DNA of 64,000 bases from Lachnospiraceae bacterium (GCA_017441295.1 JAFRYA010000026.1:79453-143452); one strand, 5' to 3'; numbered from the stretch's first letter, positions 25,600 through 33,901 are shown. Program-made: numbers and translations. The notes: generated by a model not told the origin, from the letters alone.

Positions 25600-25800
25600 G
25601 AGAGAGGAGAGAGGCGCGCTCTGACGGAAGGGCAGTTTTGCCAGGAAAATCCGGGCTGCAGAAAAACAGGCGGAGAGGAAACTCCTGCGGTCTGACGGAA
25701 TGGCTCAAAATGGGGTTTTTGCAAAAATAAAAAATCAGGTGAAAAGGAAACTCTTTCACTCTGACGCCGGAGCCGTTTTTGCCGGATCCTCTGTATCGCG
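25600..25800. repeat. Intergenic array D: three direct units at ~70-bp spacing
   Basis: The heptamer TCTGACG recurs at 25620, 25691 and 25760 (71 and 69 bp apart), each time preceded by GGAGAGG or AAAAGGAAA-like purines and followed by a GG..C and a T-run ending in TTTTGC or similar. Unlike the other arrays the units are all in one orientation. The region 25488-26079 (592 bp) between divergent genes holds this array, the inverted repeat at 25939, and otherwise unassigned sequence; I see no convincing gene. Confidence 0.55.
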
Positions 25801-25938
25801 TTTTAAGATCATGAAGGGCAGGATTTATACGTTTGGTCTCCCGAAAATCGCATTTTAAAACCGGGCTTCTAAGAGGCACAAAATGGGCAGCCAGAGCCTC
25901 GAAAACGGGCAAAAAACGGTCGTTTTTATGCGTCTAAA

Positions 25939-25974
25939 GAAGTATAAGTGTTAAAAACTGCATAAATATACTTC
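25939..25974. repeat. Inverted repeat GAAGTATA / TATACTTC
   Basis: Eight-base arms separated by 20 bases, with a partial third copy (GAAGTAGA) at 25978. The arm spacing resembles the units of array C. It lies about 65 bases before the -10 element of the next gene. Confidence 0.5.
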
Positions 25975-26039
25975 CAAAGAAGTAGAAAAATGGCTAAAAA
26001 TGCCCCAAATTAGCACTTTTGTGTGCAAAAGTCTTATAG

Positions 26040-26045
26040 TATAAT
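26040..26045 (+). promoter_or_regulatory. -10 element of the pgeF promoter
   Basis: TATAAT, with a poor -35 (TTGTGT at 26019, 15-bp spacer). The transcript would begin near 26052, giving a 28-base leader that contains the ribosome site AGGGTGA. Confidence 0.5.
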
Positions 26046-26079
26046 TTGAGCAGAATAAAGATTGCAGGGTGAAATTAGC

Positions 26080-26826
26080 ATGAAATATATCAAAATTAAG
26101 CCATTTGAAGACACAAATCTGGTCAAAACTGTTGTCACAACGAACGAAAATACGAACTGGGCGCAGGGAAATGAGGCTGCGTTGGAGAATTATAAGGCTC
26201 TGGGAGCCGAATTTAGCATTACTCCGGCACAGATGGTACGTACCTGGCAGGTACATTCTGCGGGCGTCAGAGCAGTTACAAAGGAGCAGGGCGGAGACTT
26301 TATTTTAAATGATATTACTGCCCCTGAAACGGACGGTCTGATCACTAACGAAAGAGGTCTGATGCTGTGCACTCTCCAGGCAGATTGCGTGCCTGTTTTT
26401 CTGCTTGACCCTGTGAAGAAAGTTATCGGAATGATCCACAGCGGCTGGAAGGGAACGAACAAGAAAATTTCGGCGAATGCTGTGAAACTTATGAATGAAA
26501 AATATGGCACTGATCCGGCTGATGTTTTGGCAGCGATGGGGCCATGCATCTGCGGCAGAGATTACGAGGTCAGCGCAGACCTGAAAGAAGCTTTTCTTGA
26601 GAACTATCCTAAGGATGCAGTCGAGGACTTTTTTGAGCCAAAGGATAACGGGAAATATTTCCTTTATTTAGACAGGGCCATCAGATATGCCTTAAAGGAG
26701 GCAGGACTTAAGGACGAAAATATCTATGATCCTGAATACTGCACTGTACACTCAGGACTTTTCCCTTCATACAGAGCCAGCGGAGGTACGAATGAGCGCA
26801 TGCTGACGGGCATTATGTTAATATAG
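26080..26826 (+). CDS. pgeF: YfiH/PgeF-family protein (peptidoglycan editing factor, purine nucleoside phosphorylase-like)
   Basis: A 248-residue protein of the DUF152/YlmD-YfiH family. The zinc-ligand set is visible: WQVHSAGV near residue 60, TLQADCVPVFLLD near residue 104 and IHSGWKGT near residue 124, followed by MGPCICGRDYEV. Family members have been reported as laccase-like, as purine nucleoside phosphorylases and as peptidoglycan editing factors. The ATG at 26080 follows the GGGTGA ribosome site; the TTG further upstream is not needed. Confidence 0.9.
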   Translation: MKYIKIKPFEDTNLVKTVVTTNENTNWAQGNEAALENYKALGAEFSITPAQMVRTWQVHSAGVRAVTKEQGGDFILNDITAPETDGLITNERGLMLCTLQADCVPVFLLDPVKKVIGMIHSGWKGTNKKISANAVKLMNEKYGTDPADVLAAMGPCICGRDYEVSADLKEAFLENYPKDAVEDFFEPKDNGKYFLYLDRAIRYALKEAGLKDENIYDPEYCTVHSGLFPSYRASGGTNERMLTGIMLI

Positions 26827-26902
26827 AAGTAATCTTGAATAACATTTTTGCTGATGATAATATTATAAAAACAATTGTAATAAACCCAGAAGGAGGACAC
26901 AT

Positions 26903-28084
26903 ATGAAGATTACACAAGTTGACCTGATCAAACTTAAAAGATTTGCGGCCGGCTCACAGACACCGGTTCTTTGCAGGATCTGGACTGACGAAGGCATTTA
27001 TGGCTATGGAGAGGCCGGAGTGTCTATTATGGACTTTTCCATCGGCAGTTACGAGATCATGAGACTTTTCGCACCAATGATCATCGGCATGGATCCATTT
27101 GACAATGATTATATTTATAGGAAACTTGCCGGCACATTCTGGGCACAGGGCAATGGAGGCGTTATTATGGCAGCCATCAGCGCCATTGATACCGCGCTCT
27201 GGGATATCAAGGGCAAGGCTCTGAACATGCCTGTATGTAAGCTCCTGGGCGGCAAGCACAGAAGCAAACTCCGTGCTTATGCCAGCCAGCTGCAGTTTGG
27301 TTGGAAAGATCCTAACTCACGCAATTCACCTGGCGACCTCGGATATTTAAGAGAAGCATGCCAGAAGGCTATAGATGACGGCTTTGACGCTGTTAAGCTC
27401 GATGTTATCCAGAAGAATCTGGACGGCACAGGTGTTGACCGTCTGGAGATGAAGAATTTCATTCCTAAGAGAATCATGAACGAAGTAGTTCAGAAGATGG
27501 ACGTTATCCGCGACACCATCGGACCGGACGTTGACCTGATCATCGAGAATCACTGCATTACGTCAGCTAACACTGCTATCCAGCTGGGACAGGTTATCGA
27601 GGACTACGATATCATGTTCTATGAGGAGCCTTGTGTACCATTCAATGTAGACGACTACAGAAGAGTATACGAGAGAGTTAATATCCCTCTGGCTACAGGC
27701 GAACGTACATACATGGTAGCCGGATTTAAGCCGCTGATTGACAGCTGCACACTGCAGGTTATCCAGCCTGATCTGGGTAACTGCGGCGGACTCACCGAAG
27801 GCAGAAAGATCTGCGATTACGCTGATGCCAACGGTATTACTGTTCAGACCCATACATGCAACACGCCTATCAGCGTTGCTGCTTCACTGCAGTTTGAGGC
27901 AGCTATCCCGAACTTCATCATCCACGAGCTGCATACTCATAATACACTCGAGGCAGTTACCGAGACCTGTATCTATGATTATCAGCCGGTTAACGGATAC
28001 TATGAAGTTCCAGACCTGCCGGGCATCGGCAATGAGCTGAGTGAGAAGGCCCTGGCTGAGGCTACCATTGAAGTGATCAAATAG
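26903..28084 (+). CDS. Enolase-superfamily dehydratase (mandelate racemase / galactonate dehydratase-like)
   Basis: A 393-residue protein with a capping domain (1-120) and a TIM barrel. Catalytic and metal-binding candidates are K165-x-D167 on the second strand, D211/E215 (VDLIIENH), E241/E242 (FYEEP), E267 (TGERTY) and H317 (QTHTCNTP). This set resembles the D-galactonate/D-mannonate dehydratase branch of the mandelate racemase subgroup, which abstracts a proton alpha to a carboxylate from acid sugars. It has its own terminator, and a flavodoxin-like gene follows. The true substrate is uncertain. Confidence 0.88.
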   Translation: MKITQVDLIKLKRFAAGSQTPVLCRIWTDEGIYGYGEAGVSIMDFSIGSYEIMRLFAPMIIGMDPFDNDYIYRKLAGTFWAQGNGGVIMAAISAIDTALWDIKGKALNMPVCKLLGGKHRSKLRAYASQLQFGWKDPNSRNSPGDLGYLREACQKAIDDGFDAVKLDVIQKNLDGTGVDRLEMKNFIPKRIMNEVVQKMDVIRDTIGPDVDLIIENHCITSANTAIQLGQVIEDYDIMFYEEPCVPFNVDDYRRVYERVNIPLATGERTYMVAGFKPLIDSCTLQVIQPDLGNCGGLTEGRKICDYADANGITVQTHTCNTPISVAASLQFEAAIPNFIIHELHTHNTLEAVTETCIYDYQPVNGYYEVPDLPGIGNELSEKALAEATIEVIK

Positions 28085-28098
28085 TAATTTACGCATAA

Positions 28099-28125
28099 AA
28101 CCGCCAGCTTTAAGCGCCGGCGGTT
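28099..28125 (+). terminator. Intrinsic terminator after the enolase-superfamily gene
   Basis: Arms ACCGCC-A-GC and GC-GCC-GGCGGT form a stem with one mismatch, followed by TTTT, about 15 bases beyond the stop codon. Confidence 0.75.
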
Positions 28126-28200
28126 TTGTATGTGAAGCAATTGAAAGAGATTCTAAATAATGATAATTATATTACATAGAATAATATCCGGAGGTATTTT

Positions 28201-29151
28201 ATGAAGGTTTTAGGAATCAGTGCCGGCAGACCTGAAGGCAACAGCGAGATACTCCTTAAGGAAGCGCTCAAAGTCTGCGAGGCTAATGGCCAGGAAGTAA
28301 CATTTATCAGACTGCATGACTACTATATCAAGCCATGTATCGGCTGCGAATTCTGCACAACTCTTCTTTCCAGCGGCAAACCGCCACGCTGCAAATATGA
28401 TTGGAGTGAGGATGATATCAGATTCCTGATGGATCAGATCCAGGCTTCAGACGGCGTTATCATCGCTGCTCCTGCATATCAGCTGATGCCGCCTGGAATC
28501 ATAACTGTAGTGCTTAACAGAATCCACAGCTGCGGTGCTGACAACCATACAGCACGTGCTAATGAAGGTAAGAATAAGACAGTATGCGCAACCATCGGTG
28601 TTGGCGGATCTGACTGGGTCAGCCTGCTTCTGCCTCTGCTTAACCTGATGACCACTGAGCTCATCGGCAGCCAGATGCGTCTCGTTGACCAGATGGAAGT
28701 TCACGGCATTCCTCTGAAGGGAATGGCAGCTCTGATGCCTAAGGGACTTGAGAGAGCCAGACTGCTCGGCGAGAACGTATGCGCAGAGCTTGGCAAGCCA
28801 CAGCATACATATCATGGCACTCAGGTTGAGGTTTGTCCTATCTGCCACTCCAATCTGCTTGAGTACCGCAAGAACGGCCGCGTAGCATGCCCGTTCTGTG
28901 ATGTTGAGGGTGATGTAATCGTAGAAGATGGCAAGATGACCGGCGTTAAATGGGACGGCGGCATTGAGGTTTCTCGTTGGTCTAAGCATGGTACAGCTCA
29001 TCACGACAATGAGATGGAGCAGGGCACCGGTATTAAGAGACTTCCGGGCCACAGATTCGAATTCTCAGATGAGCACAAGAAGACAATGTCAGCTGCTATC
29101 GAGAACGTAAGAAATACATATCAGCCACTCAAACCTCCTGCAAGAGGATAA
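28201..29151 (+). CDS. Flavodoxin-like NAD(P)H oxidoreductase with Cys4 knuckle (paralog of 60746 and 61724)
   Basis: A 316-residue protein in two parts. Residues 1-200 are an NADPH-dependent FMN reductase / flavodoxin fold (MKVLGISAGRPEGNSEILL, the CIGCEFCTT cysteine pair, AAPAYQLMPPG, IGVGGSDW). Residues 210-250 form a rubredoxin-like knuckle, C-P-I-C and C-P-F-C, that may hold Zn or Fe, then WDGGIEVSRWS and a helical tail. The GGAGG site is seven bases from the ATG. It probably passes electrons from NAD(P)H to a partner. The same architecture occurs twice at 60.7-62.7 kb beside a VOC gene and a small beta-rich protein. Confidence 0.85.
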   Translation: MKVLGISAGRPEGNSEILLKEALKVCEANGQEVTFIRLHDYYIKPCIGCEFCTTLLSSGKPPRCKYDWSEDDIRFLMDQIQASDGVIIAAPAYQLMPPGIITVVLNRIHSCGADNHTARANEGKNKTVCATIGVGGSDWVSLLLPLLNLMTTELIGSQMRLVDQMEVHGIPLKGMAALMPKGLERARLLGENVCAELGKPQHTYHGTQVEVCPICHSNLLEYRKNGRVACPFCDVEGDVIVEDGKMTGVKWDGGIEVSRWSKHGTAHHDNEMEQGTGIKRLPGHRFEFSDEHKKTMSAAIENVRNTYQPLKPPARG

Positions 29152-29163
29152 TAGAGAAAAACT

Positions 29164-29192
29164 AAGGGCTGCCTGATGGCAGCCCTTTTAAT
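29164..29192 (+). terminator. Intrinsic terminator of the flavodoxin-like gene
   Basis: Stem AAGGGCTGCC / GGCAGCCCTT (29164-29173 and 29178-29187) with a TGAT loop and TTTAATTT downstream, 12 bases beyond the stop codon. Confidence 0.9.
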
Positions 29193-29220
29193 TTGGCCCT
29201 GGATGCTTATTTGCGCGGGA

Positions 29221-29385
29221 AAAAGGGATTTGTGACAGTTACATGCGTTTAGAGTGTTGGAAAGTGATAAAAAAATGGATTTGTGGCATAAAATCAAGCG
29301 AAAGGCATCAGCTTTTGTGCCACAAGTCCATTTTCTTTGCTAAACAAGGCTCACTGCTGGTAGATTACTGCCACAAATCCATTTT
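29221..29385. repeat. Intergenic array E: four 17-bp units, order ++--
   Basis: Copies of AAAATGGATTTGTGGCA lie at 29221-29237 (two mismatches) and 29272-29288, and inverted copies at 29318-29334 and 29369-29385. Starts are 51, 46 and 51 bp apart, so the whole element is symmetrical. The same motif and near-identical spacing recur in array F on the other side of the PAP2 gene, in direct orientation. It fills the convergent gap between the flavodoxin-like and PAP2 genes. Confidence 0.85.
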
Positions 29386-29410
29386 TTCTGCTATAATGCG
29401 ATTCAATAAA

Positions 29411-30103
29411 TTAGACTCTATTTTCCTTTTTTGCCATTATCTTTCCGCCGGGATCAAGCTTGCCAACTACCAGATAACATATGATAGAGATTGCCAGACC
29501 GCCGAAGATATCAATGAAGTAATGCTGCTTCGTGAATACTGTTGACAGGCAGATCAGGATGGTCATTACCAGGCTGTAAATCCTGAATCCTTTGGAGATT
29601 TCAGGCTGTTTGCGTACGCCCAGATAGCAGTAAAGGCTGATCAGGCAGTGATATGACGGGAAGAGGTTAAACGCCAGCCCACTTCCGTCCGCGCCATAGA
29701 TAATACCGAGCAGTTTGTTAAATATACCCGGCTGAGCGGCAATGGCCATAAGCCCTTCGGCGTTTCTGTCCATATAAGTAGGCATAAGCACAAAAATCAG
29801 GAAACCGATCAGATAAGCCGCGCTCAGTCCGATGATGTAATTAATGAAGTTGCTTCTCTTCGTGAGCGAAACCGCGATAGGCCCGCAGATCCAAAAGATA
29901 TAAGAAAACAGGTAAATTACAGCGAAAATCGCGATGACCGGGATGAGGTCATCAACGGCCGCAATCTTAGGGCACAGAGCCCTGTCAATAGTGCCGAAGA
30001 CTCTGCTGAGCAGGTCCGCCAGACGGTACATTCCGTACTGCAGGCCGAAATAAACTATTCCCAAAACCCAGCCCCACCAGGGGATTTTCTTTAAGAAACT
30101 CAT
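29411..30103 (-). CDS. PAP2-superfamily membrane phosphatase
   Basis: About 230 residues with six hydrophobic helices. The PAP2 motifs are visible in the second half: FNLFPSYHCLISLYCY (PSxH) and STVFTKQHYFIDIFGG (KxHYxxD), as in inositolphosphotransferase/IPC-synthase-like members. It acts on a lipid phosphate or phosphoalcohol at the membrane. The ATG at 30103 has GAGGGA upstream; the frame remains open to 30313, but that part runs through array F and is not credible protein. The gene is flanked by arrays E and F. Confidence 0.85.
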   Translation of the reverse strand: MSFLKKIPWWGWVLGIVYFGLQYGMYRLADLLSRVFGTIDRALCPKIAAVDDLIPVIAIFAVIYLFSYIFWICGPIAVSLTKRSNFINYIIGLSAAYLIGFLIFVLMPTYMDRNAEGLMAIAAQPGIFNKLLGIIYGADGSGLAFNLFPSYHCLISLYCYLGVRKQPEISKGFRIYSLVMTILICLSTVFTKQHYFIDIFGGLAISIICYLVVGKLDPGGKIMAKKENRV

Positions 30104-30203
30104 TATGCTGTCCCTCACAGTATAGATTATTACCGCTTTTAGTATCCCAAAAAAAGGCAGTGAAAGCAATATGATTTTAACACTGACGCCCATCTGTTTA
30201 GAG

Positions 30204-30367
30204 AAAATGGGTTTGTGGCACCTACTCGTATTGGAAAGTTGGCGAATGCTGAAAAATTGGATTTGTGGCATATTTTCAGGTTGTAAAGCATGATTTTTGT
30301 GCCAAAAGTCCATTTTCTCTGCAAAACAAAGCCTGCCACAGGCAGATTATTGCCACAACTCCATTTT
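30204..30367. repeat. Intergenic array F: four 17-bp units, order ++--
   Basis: Copies of the array E motif lie at 30204-30220 and 30254-30270 (forward) and 30300-30316 and 30351-30367 (inverted), with starts 50, 46 and 51 bp apart. The intervals between units 2-3 and 3-4 are alignable with those of array E, so E and F are copies of one composite element of about 165 bp. It lies upstream of the PAP2 gene. The region 30104-30919 holds this array, a terminator, a 10-codon ORF and array G, and no clear gene. Confidence 0.85.
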
Positions 30368-30450
30368 TCCTGCGCAGATGCGGTCCAAGAAGGACTTAAA
30401 CGCCAGGAAAAGTGATAAACTAAAATGGTATAGTGTTTCTTCAAAAATAA

Positions 30451-30474
30451 AGGCACGGCATAGCCGTGTTTTTT
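30451..30474 (+). terminator. Terminator-like hairpin
   Basis: Stem CACGGC / GCCGTG with an ATA loop, followed by TTTTTT. No gene ends here. A TGGTATAGT (30427-30435) just upstream could be a promoter, giving at most a very short transcript. The stem sequence matches that of the operon terminator at 30887-30910. Confidence 0.5.
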
Positions 30475-30498
30475 AAACTAAATGAAAGGGGTTATTCT

Positions 30499-30531
30499 AT
30501 GCTGATTAACTGGATCAAGCCAGTAAAATAG
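30499..30531 (+). other. Possible 10-codon ORF
   Basis: ATG with AAAGGGG nine bases upstream encodes MLINWIKPVK and stops at TAG. It could be a leader peptide, a remnant of a deleted gene, or chance. Nothing downstream on this strand for 6 kb would need a leader, so significance is doubtful. Confidence 0.2.
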
Positions 30532-30631
30532 AAATTGATCAGGAGTATTTAAGGTTTTCAATTATCCTTACGGGGTTTTTTGGCTTCACATCATGTTCAT
30601 GCTCGCATTTTTAAGCTGTTTTTTGTCATAC

Positions 30632-30848
30632 TGGCGTATAAAAATCAGAATAATGCAAATCTATACGCCACGATTGCCAACTATTCGGTGACCATGGCCG
30701 TTTGATCCCTGCAAAAGATGGCTAAAATCACCTAAAATCAGCAAAACTAGGAATTTATACGCCCGGAAACAAGAGCCAGGAAGCAATAGAAAACAAAAGA
30801 CGGTACAAGATGGCGTCTAGATTTTAAGAAACAGAAATCTATACGCCA
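30632..30848. repeat. Intergenic array G: inverted-repeat units of TGGCGTATA
   Basis: TGGCGTATA at 30632-30640 pairs with TATACGCCA at 30662-30670. A second pair is TGGCGTCTAGATTT at 30811 with AAATCTATACGCCA at 30835-30848. Between them a single TATACGCC ends at 30763, with a degenerate partner (TGGCTAAAAATCA-like) near 30719. Unit starts are therefore about 87 and 92 bp apart, with paired units 38-45 bp long. It lies between terminator hairpins at 30451 and 30887. Confidence 0.65.
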
Positions 30849-30879
30849 CGGCCAGAAAAATGGAAATAAAAATGAGGGA

Positions 30880-30910
30880 AAAAGAAAAGGCACGGCCGAA
30901 GCCGTGCCTT
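30880..30910 (-). terminator. Intrinsic terminator of the MacB-type efflux operon
   Basis: Stem AAGGCACGGC / GCCGTGCCTT (30887-30896 and 30901-30910) with a CGAA loop; on the minus strand it is followed by TTCTTTTTC. It is 10 bases beyond the permease stop codon. Confidence 0.88.
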
Positions 30911-30919
30911 CATTATTTC

Positions 30920-32173
30920 TTATTCATACCTCAGCGCATCTATCGGATTCAGCTTCGATGCCTTGATCGCCGGCACGAGGCCGAAGACGATGCCGATGAC
31001 CATCGAGAAGACGACGGCCACGATGCAGGCCGGGACGCTGATAGATACCGGCGTGCCCATGACGCTCGAGAGCAGGAGCGAGAGGCCGATGCCGAAGATA
31101 ACGCCCAGAACGCCGCCGATGGAGGTCAGCGCTGCCGCTTCAGTCAGGAACTGGATGCGGATGCGGCGCTGCTTGGCGCCGATGGCAATCTTGAGGCCGA
31201 TCTCTTTAGTACGTTCGGTGACGGAGACGAGCATGATGTTCATGACGCCTATGCCGCCGACGAGGAGTGAGATCAGCGCGATCCAGATCAGCTGTGAGTT
31301 GGTGGCATTGGAGAGCTCCTGAAGGGCTGCTGCCTGCTCAAGCAGGTTTTCAGCCTTGTACTGGTATGGACTCTCGGAATTCTCGATTACGCGTTCGTTC
31401 AGGTAGTTGGATACGCTGTCGCCTGCTGTGGCCATGCTGTCGGTGTTGACCGCCTTGATGGCGACGGACTGCGGCTCGTCATATTTGTATACGATGTCCC
31501 AGCAGCTGATCGGAATGTAGATGGTGCCTGATGAGGTATCCATGTACATGTAGTAATCCTGCAGGTTGTTGATAACCGGCTCGCTGGTGGTGTCCGGAGC
31601 GCAGATGCCGACGACTACGAATGGCTCGCCTTTGATCTCGATAATGCTGCCTACTGCGCTGTTTCCTGCGAAGAGCGAGGATGCTGCCTTGGCATCTACG
31701 ATGGCAATCTTGTGATGCTCGTAGAGGTCTTCCTCGGCGAAGCCGCGGCCGTCAGTGATGTGCATGCTGTTGACCTGCATGAAATGCGCATCAGTGCCGT
31801 AGATATTGCCATTGAATGAAGTATCTTTGTAATATACTCCGTCAACCCACTGGCGCTTCCTGAAGAGGGAAACGCTGTCCACGCCCTTGAGGGTCTCCAT
31901 GTAAACACGGTCTTCCTCGGTGATGGCGTGCACTCCGTCAGGGATGCTGGAGTAGGAAAAGTCATATACGTAACCGTTTTGGGTCAGGTTAACGTTAATG
32001 ACGTTGGTGCCTGAACCGATGAGGTTTTCTTTGATCTGCTGGTTCGTTCCGTTAATGGTCGCGACGATGGTGATCAGCGACGCGATACCGATGATGATGC
32101 CGAGCATTGTCAGGAAGGATCTCAGCTTGTGCCCCCAAATACCCTGGAAGGCTAGGGAAATATTTTCTGCCAT
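30920..32173 (-). CDS. MacB-type ABC transporter permease
   Basis: A 417-residue FtsX/MacB-family permease. An N-terminal helix (SFLTMLGIIIGIASLI) is followed by a large extracytoplasmic domain (MacB_PCD, about residues 45-280) and three C-terminal helices with the VTERTKEIGLKIAIGAKQRRI motif between. It is the last gene of an operon with an ATPase and two adaptor proteins and probably exports a peptide or antimicrobial compound. GGAGG precedes the ATG. Confidence 0.92.
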   Translation of the reverse strand: MAENISLAFQGIWGHKLRSFLTMLGIIIGIASLITIVATINGTNQQIKENLIGSGTNVINVNLTQNGYVYDFSYSSIPDGVHAITEEDRVYMETLKGVDSVSLFRKRQWVDGVYYKDTSFNGNIYGTDAHFMQVNSMHITDGRGFAEEDLYEHHKIAIVDAKAASSLFAGNSAVGSIIEIKGEPFVVVGICAPDTTSEPVINNLQDYYMYMDTSSGTIYIPISCWDIVYKYDEPQSVAIKAVNTDSMATAGDSVSNYLNERVIENSESPYQYKAENLLEQAAALQELSNATNSQLIWIALISLLVGGIGVMNIMLVSVTERTKEIGLKIAIGAKQRRIRIQFLTEAAALTSIGGVLGVIFGIGLSLLLSSVMGTPVSISVPACIVAVVFSMVIGIVFGLVPAIKASKLNPIDALRYE

Positions 32174-32185
32174 GTCAATCCTCCT

Positions 32186-33901
32186 TTAATAGTTGTACAG
32201 CTCTTCGATACCGGCGTCGTTGGTCTTGGCGCCATCGAATACATTCTTGCCATATGGGAACGCGATACGGTCATCCATGGTGATGCCGTCCTTGATCTCA
32301 TAGTATGAACCCCAGATAACGGCGCCCAGCTGGACGTATCGTTTTTCGAGCAGGCCGTTCTCGCCTTTGACGTAGACGTAAGCCTTGTCGGCATCAAAGC
32401 GGATGAACATGGACTCGAGGTACCATTTGTCCGCACTCTCGTCGAAACTGTTCATGGTCATGCCAACATAGTCGCCCTCTGTCAGGACGTCATCTGTCAG
32501 TATATGGACCTTGAACGGATACCAGGTAATGTTGTTGTTGCCGTTGCTGTAGCCCTGATTTTCGGTCGCAGGAATGGTGCTGATCTCGGTGACTTCACCT
32601 TCATATGTCATGCCAGTAAACCATGACTGCACCTGTACGCTCTGACCGATTTTCAAATCCTGCAGCTGGAATTCACCAATAGTTCCCTGCACATAGTAGC
32701 CGCCGCCTGCGGATACTTCCATAATAGGCAGGCTCTGCATGGTGGCCTCTTCTTCGCTGCGCACTATAGTGACCACGCCGTCCATATTGGCGTAAATATT
32801 GCCGTCAGCTACTTCAGCCATCTTCTGGCGGTAATCCAGTTCAGCCTTTCTGACCATAATGTCCTGGGTCTGGATGGCCTTGTACTGCTCGTCGCGCATG
32901 CGCAGGAGCTCAGCCTTGGAAAATGAGCTGCCGAGCAGGTTCTGAACGTCTTCAATCTGTCTCTCCAGATCTCTGATCTTATCTGTCACAACTGCCTCAG
33001 ATGGACTCAGGGGCTCTGCGTCAAAGAATCCGAAGGAAGTTGAATAAATAATGATCGGATCAGGCTTAACAATCTCAGTGGTCTCCGGCTCTGTGGTTTC
33101 AGGTTCAGTAGTTGTTTCAGGCTCAGTAGTTTCGCCCTCAGATGTTTCCGGCTCTGAAGTCTCAGGTTCAGAAGTCTCAGGCTCAGTCGGCTTATCCGGC
33201 TGGGTAGGGATTTCCGGTTCAATAATGGTGGCCGTGCGGGTGAAATGCATGCCCTTATAGTTCACATAATCTTCGCCTTCTACAGTAACGAATACCACAA
33301 AAATATCGTCGCGGCCGGCTTTCTCGAATGCCGCATCAATGCTGAAATTATCAGGATCTTCCGTATAATATGGATCGTCTCTGGTGTAGCTGCCGAGCGG
33401 CAGGGCCGGCATTTCAGGATCTGAGCCCGGGGTTATTGCCTTTTCTCTAGCCAGGGCATTCTCCAGTTCATTCAATCTGGCTTCCAGGGCTTCTGAACTC
33501 TGCGCAGACTCAAGAGATGACAGGTATTCTCTCATCTTTTTCAGCTCTATCTTCTGGCGCTCATATTCGATTTCCGCCTTGTCTACATCCAGCTGTTCGA
33601 GTGAGGTGTCGAACGTCATGAGCAGGTCGCCCTTTTTGACTTCCTGCCCCTCGGTTACCTTGATATCTGCAACCGTCTGGGTAGGGGAGAGCATTACCTT
33701 CTGGATATTGTCTGAGTATACGCTGCCGTATGTTTCCGACCCGCCGATATACATGCCGGACTGGGCTACTTCACTAACGGCGTATACGTTGACAGGCTTT
33801 CGGTTCAGGTTCTTTACGAGTGTCAGGATGCCCCAGACCGCGCCGCAGCCAACTACTACGGCTATGATTATTATCAGTGTTTTACGGAGTTTCTTATTCA
33901 T
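32186..33901 (-). CDS. HlyD-family efflux adaptor with a Pro-Glu-Thr repeat region
   Basis: A 571-residue adaptor. It has an N-terminal membrane anchor (KTLIIIIAVVVGCGAVWGILTL), a biotinyl-lipoyl-like half motif with a coiled coil (residues about 70-150), then an unusual insertion containing a low-complexity stretch of TEPETSEPE-type repeats around residues 250-285. A second coiled coil and the beta-barrel region follow. The insertion makes it much longer than ordinary adaptors (350-450). The ATG at 33901 follows GGAGG; the upstream GTG is ignored. It overlaps the ATPase gene by eight bases. Confidence 0.85.
   Translation of the reverse strand: MNKKLRKTLIIIIAVVVGCGAVWGILTLVKNLNRKPVNVYAVSEVAQSGMYIGGSETYGSVYSDNIQKVMLSPTQTVADIKVTEGQEVKKGDLLMTFDTSLEQLDVDKAEIEYERQKIELKKMREYLSSLESAQSSEALEARLNELENALAREKAITPGSDPEMPALPLGSYTRDDPYYTEDPDNFSIDAAFEKAGRDDIFVVFVTVEGEDYVNYKGMHFTRTATIIEPEIPTQPDKPTEPETSEPETSEPETSEGETTEPETTTEPETTEPETTEIVKPDPIIIYSTSFGFFDAEPLSPSEAVVTDKIRDLERQIEDVQNLLGSSFSKAELLRMRDEQYKAIQTQDIMVRKAELDYRQKMAEVADGNIYANMDGVVTIVRSEEEATMQSLPIMEVSAGGGYYVQGTIGEFQLQDLKIGQSVQVQSWFTGMTYEGEVTEISTIPATENQGYSNGNNNITWYPFKVHILTDDVLTEGDYVGMTMNSFDESADKWYLESMFIRFDADKAYVYVKGENGLLEKRYVQLGAVIWGSYYEIKDGITMDDRIAFPYGKNVFDGAKTNDAGIEELYNY

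Noticed and set aside
25526..25912. 128-residue minus-strand ORF
   Set aside because: It runs through array D, reads the same repeat motif several times, has no ribosome site and resembles no protein.
30104..30313. Longer N-terminus of the PAP2 gene
   Set aside because: The extra 70 codons translate array F; the ATG at 30103 has a proper ribosome site and starts at the usual place for the family.
12514..30848. Dual-spacer guide arrays of the TIGR type
   Set aside because: The layout has some likeness, but unit lengths differ between loci and no nuclease or Nop-domain gene is near; kept only as an analogy.
30860..31270. Plus-strand Asp/His/Arg-rich ORF over the ABC permease
   Set aside because: Composition is that of the reverse strand of a membrane protein gene; no family resemblance.
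32998..33260. Tandem DNA repeat as mobile or satellite element
   Set aside because: The repeated bases encode the Pro-Glu-Thr linker of the adaptor protein in frame, so they are treated as protein repeats.
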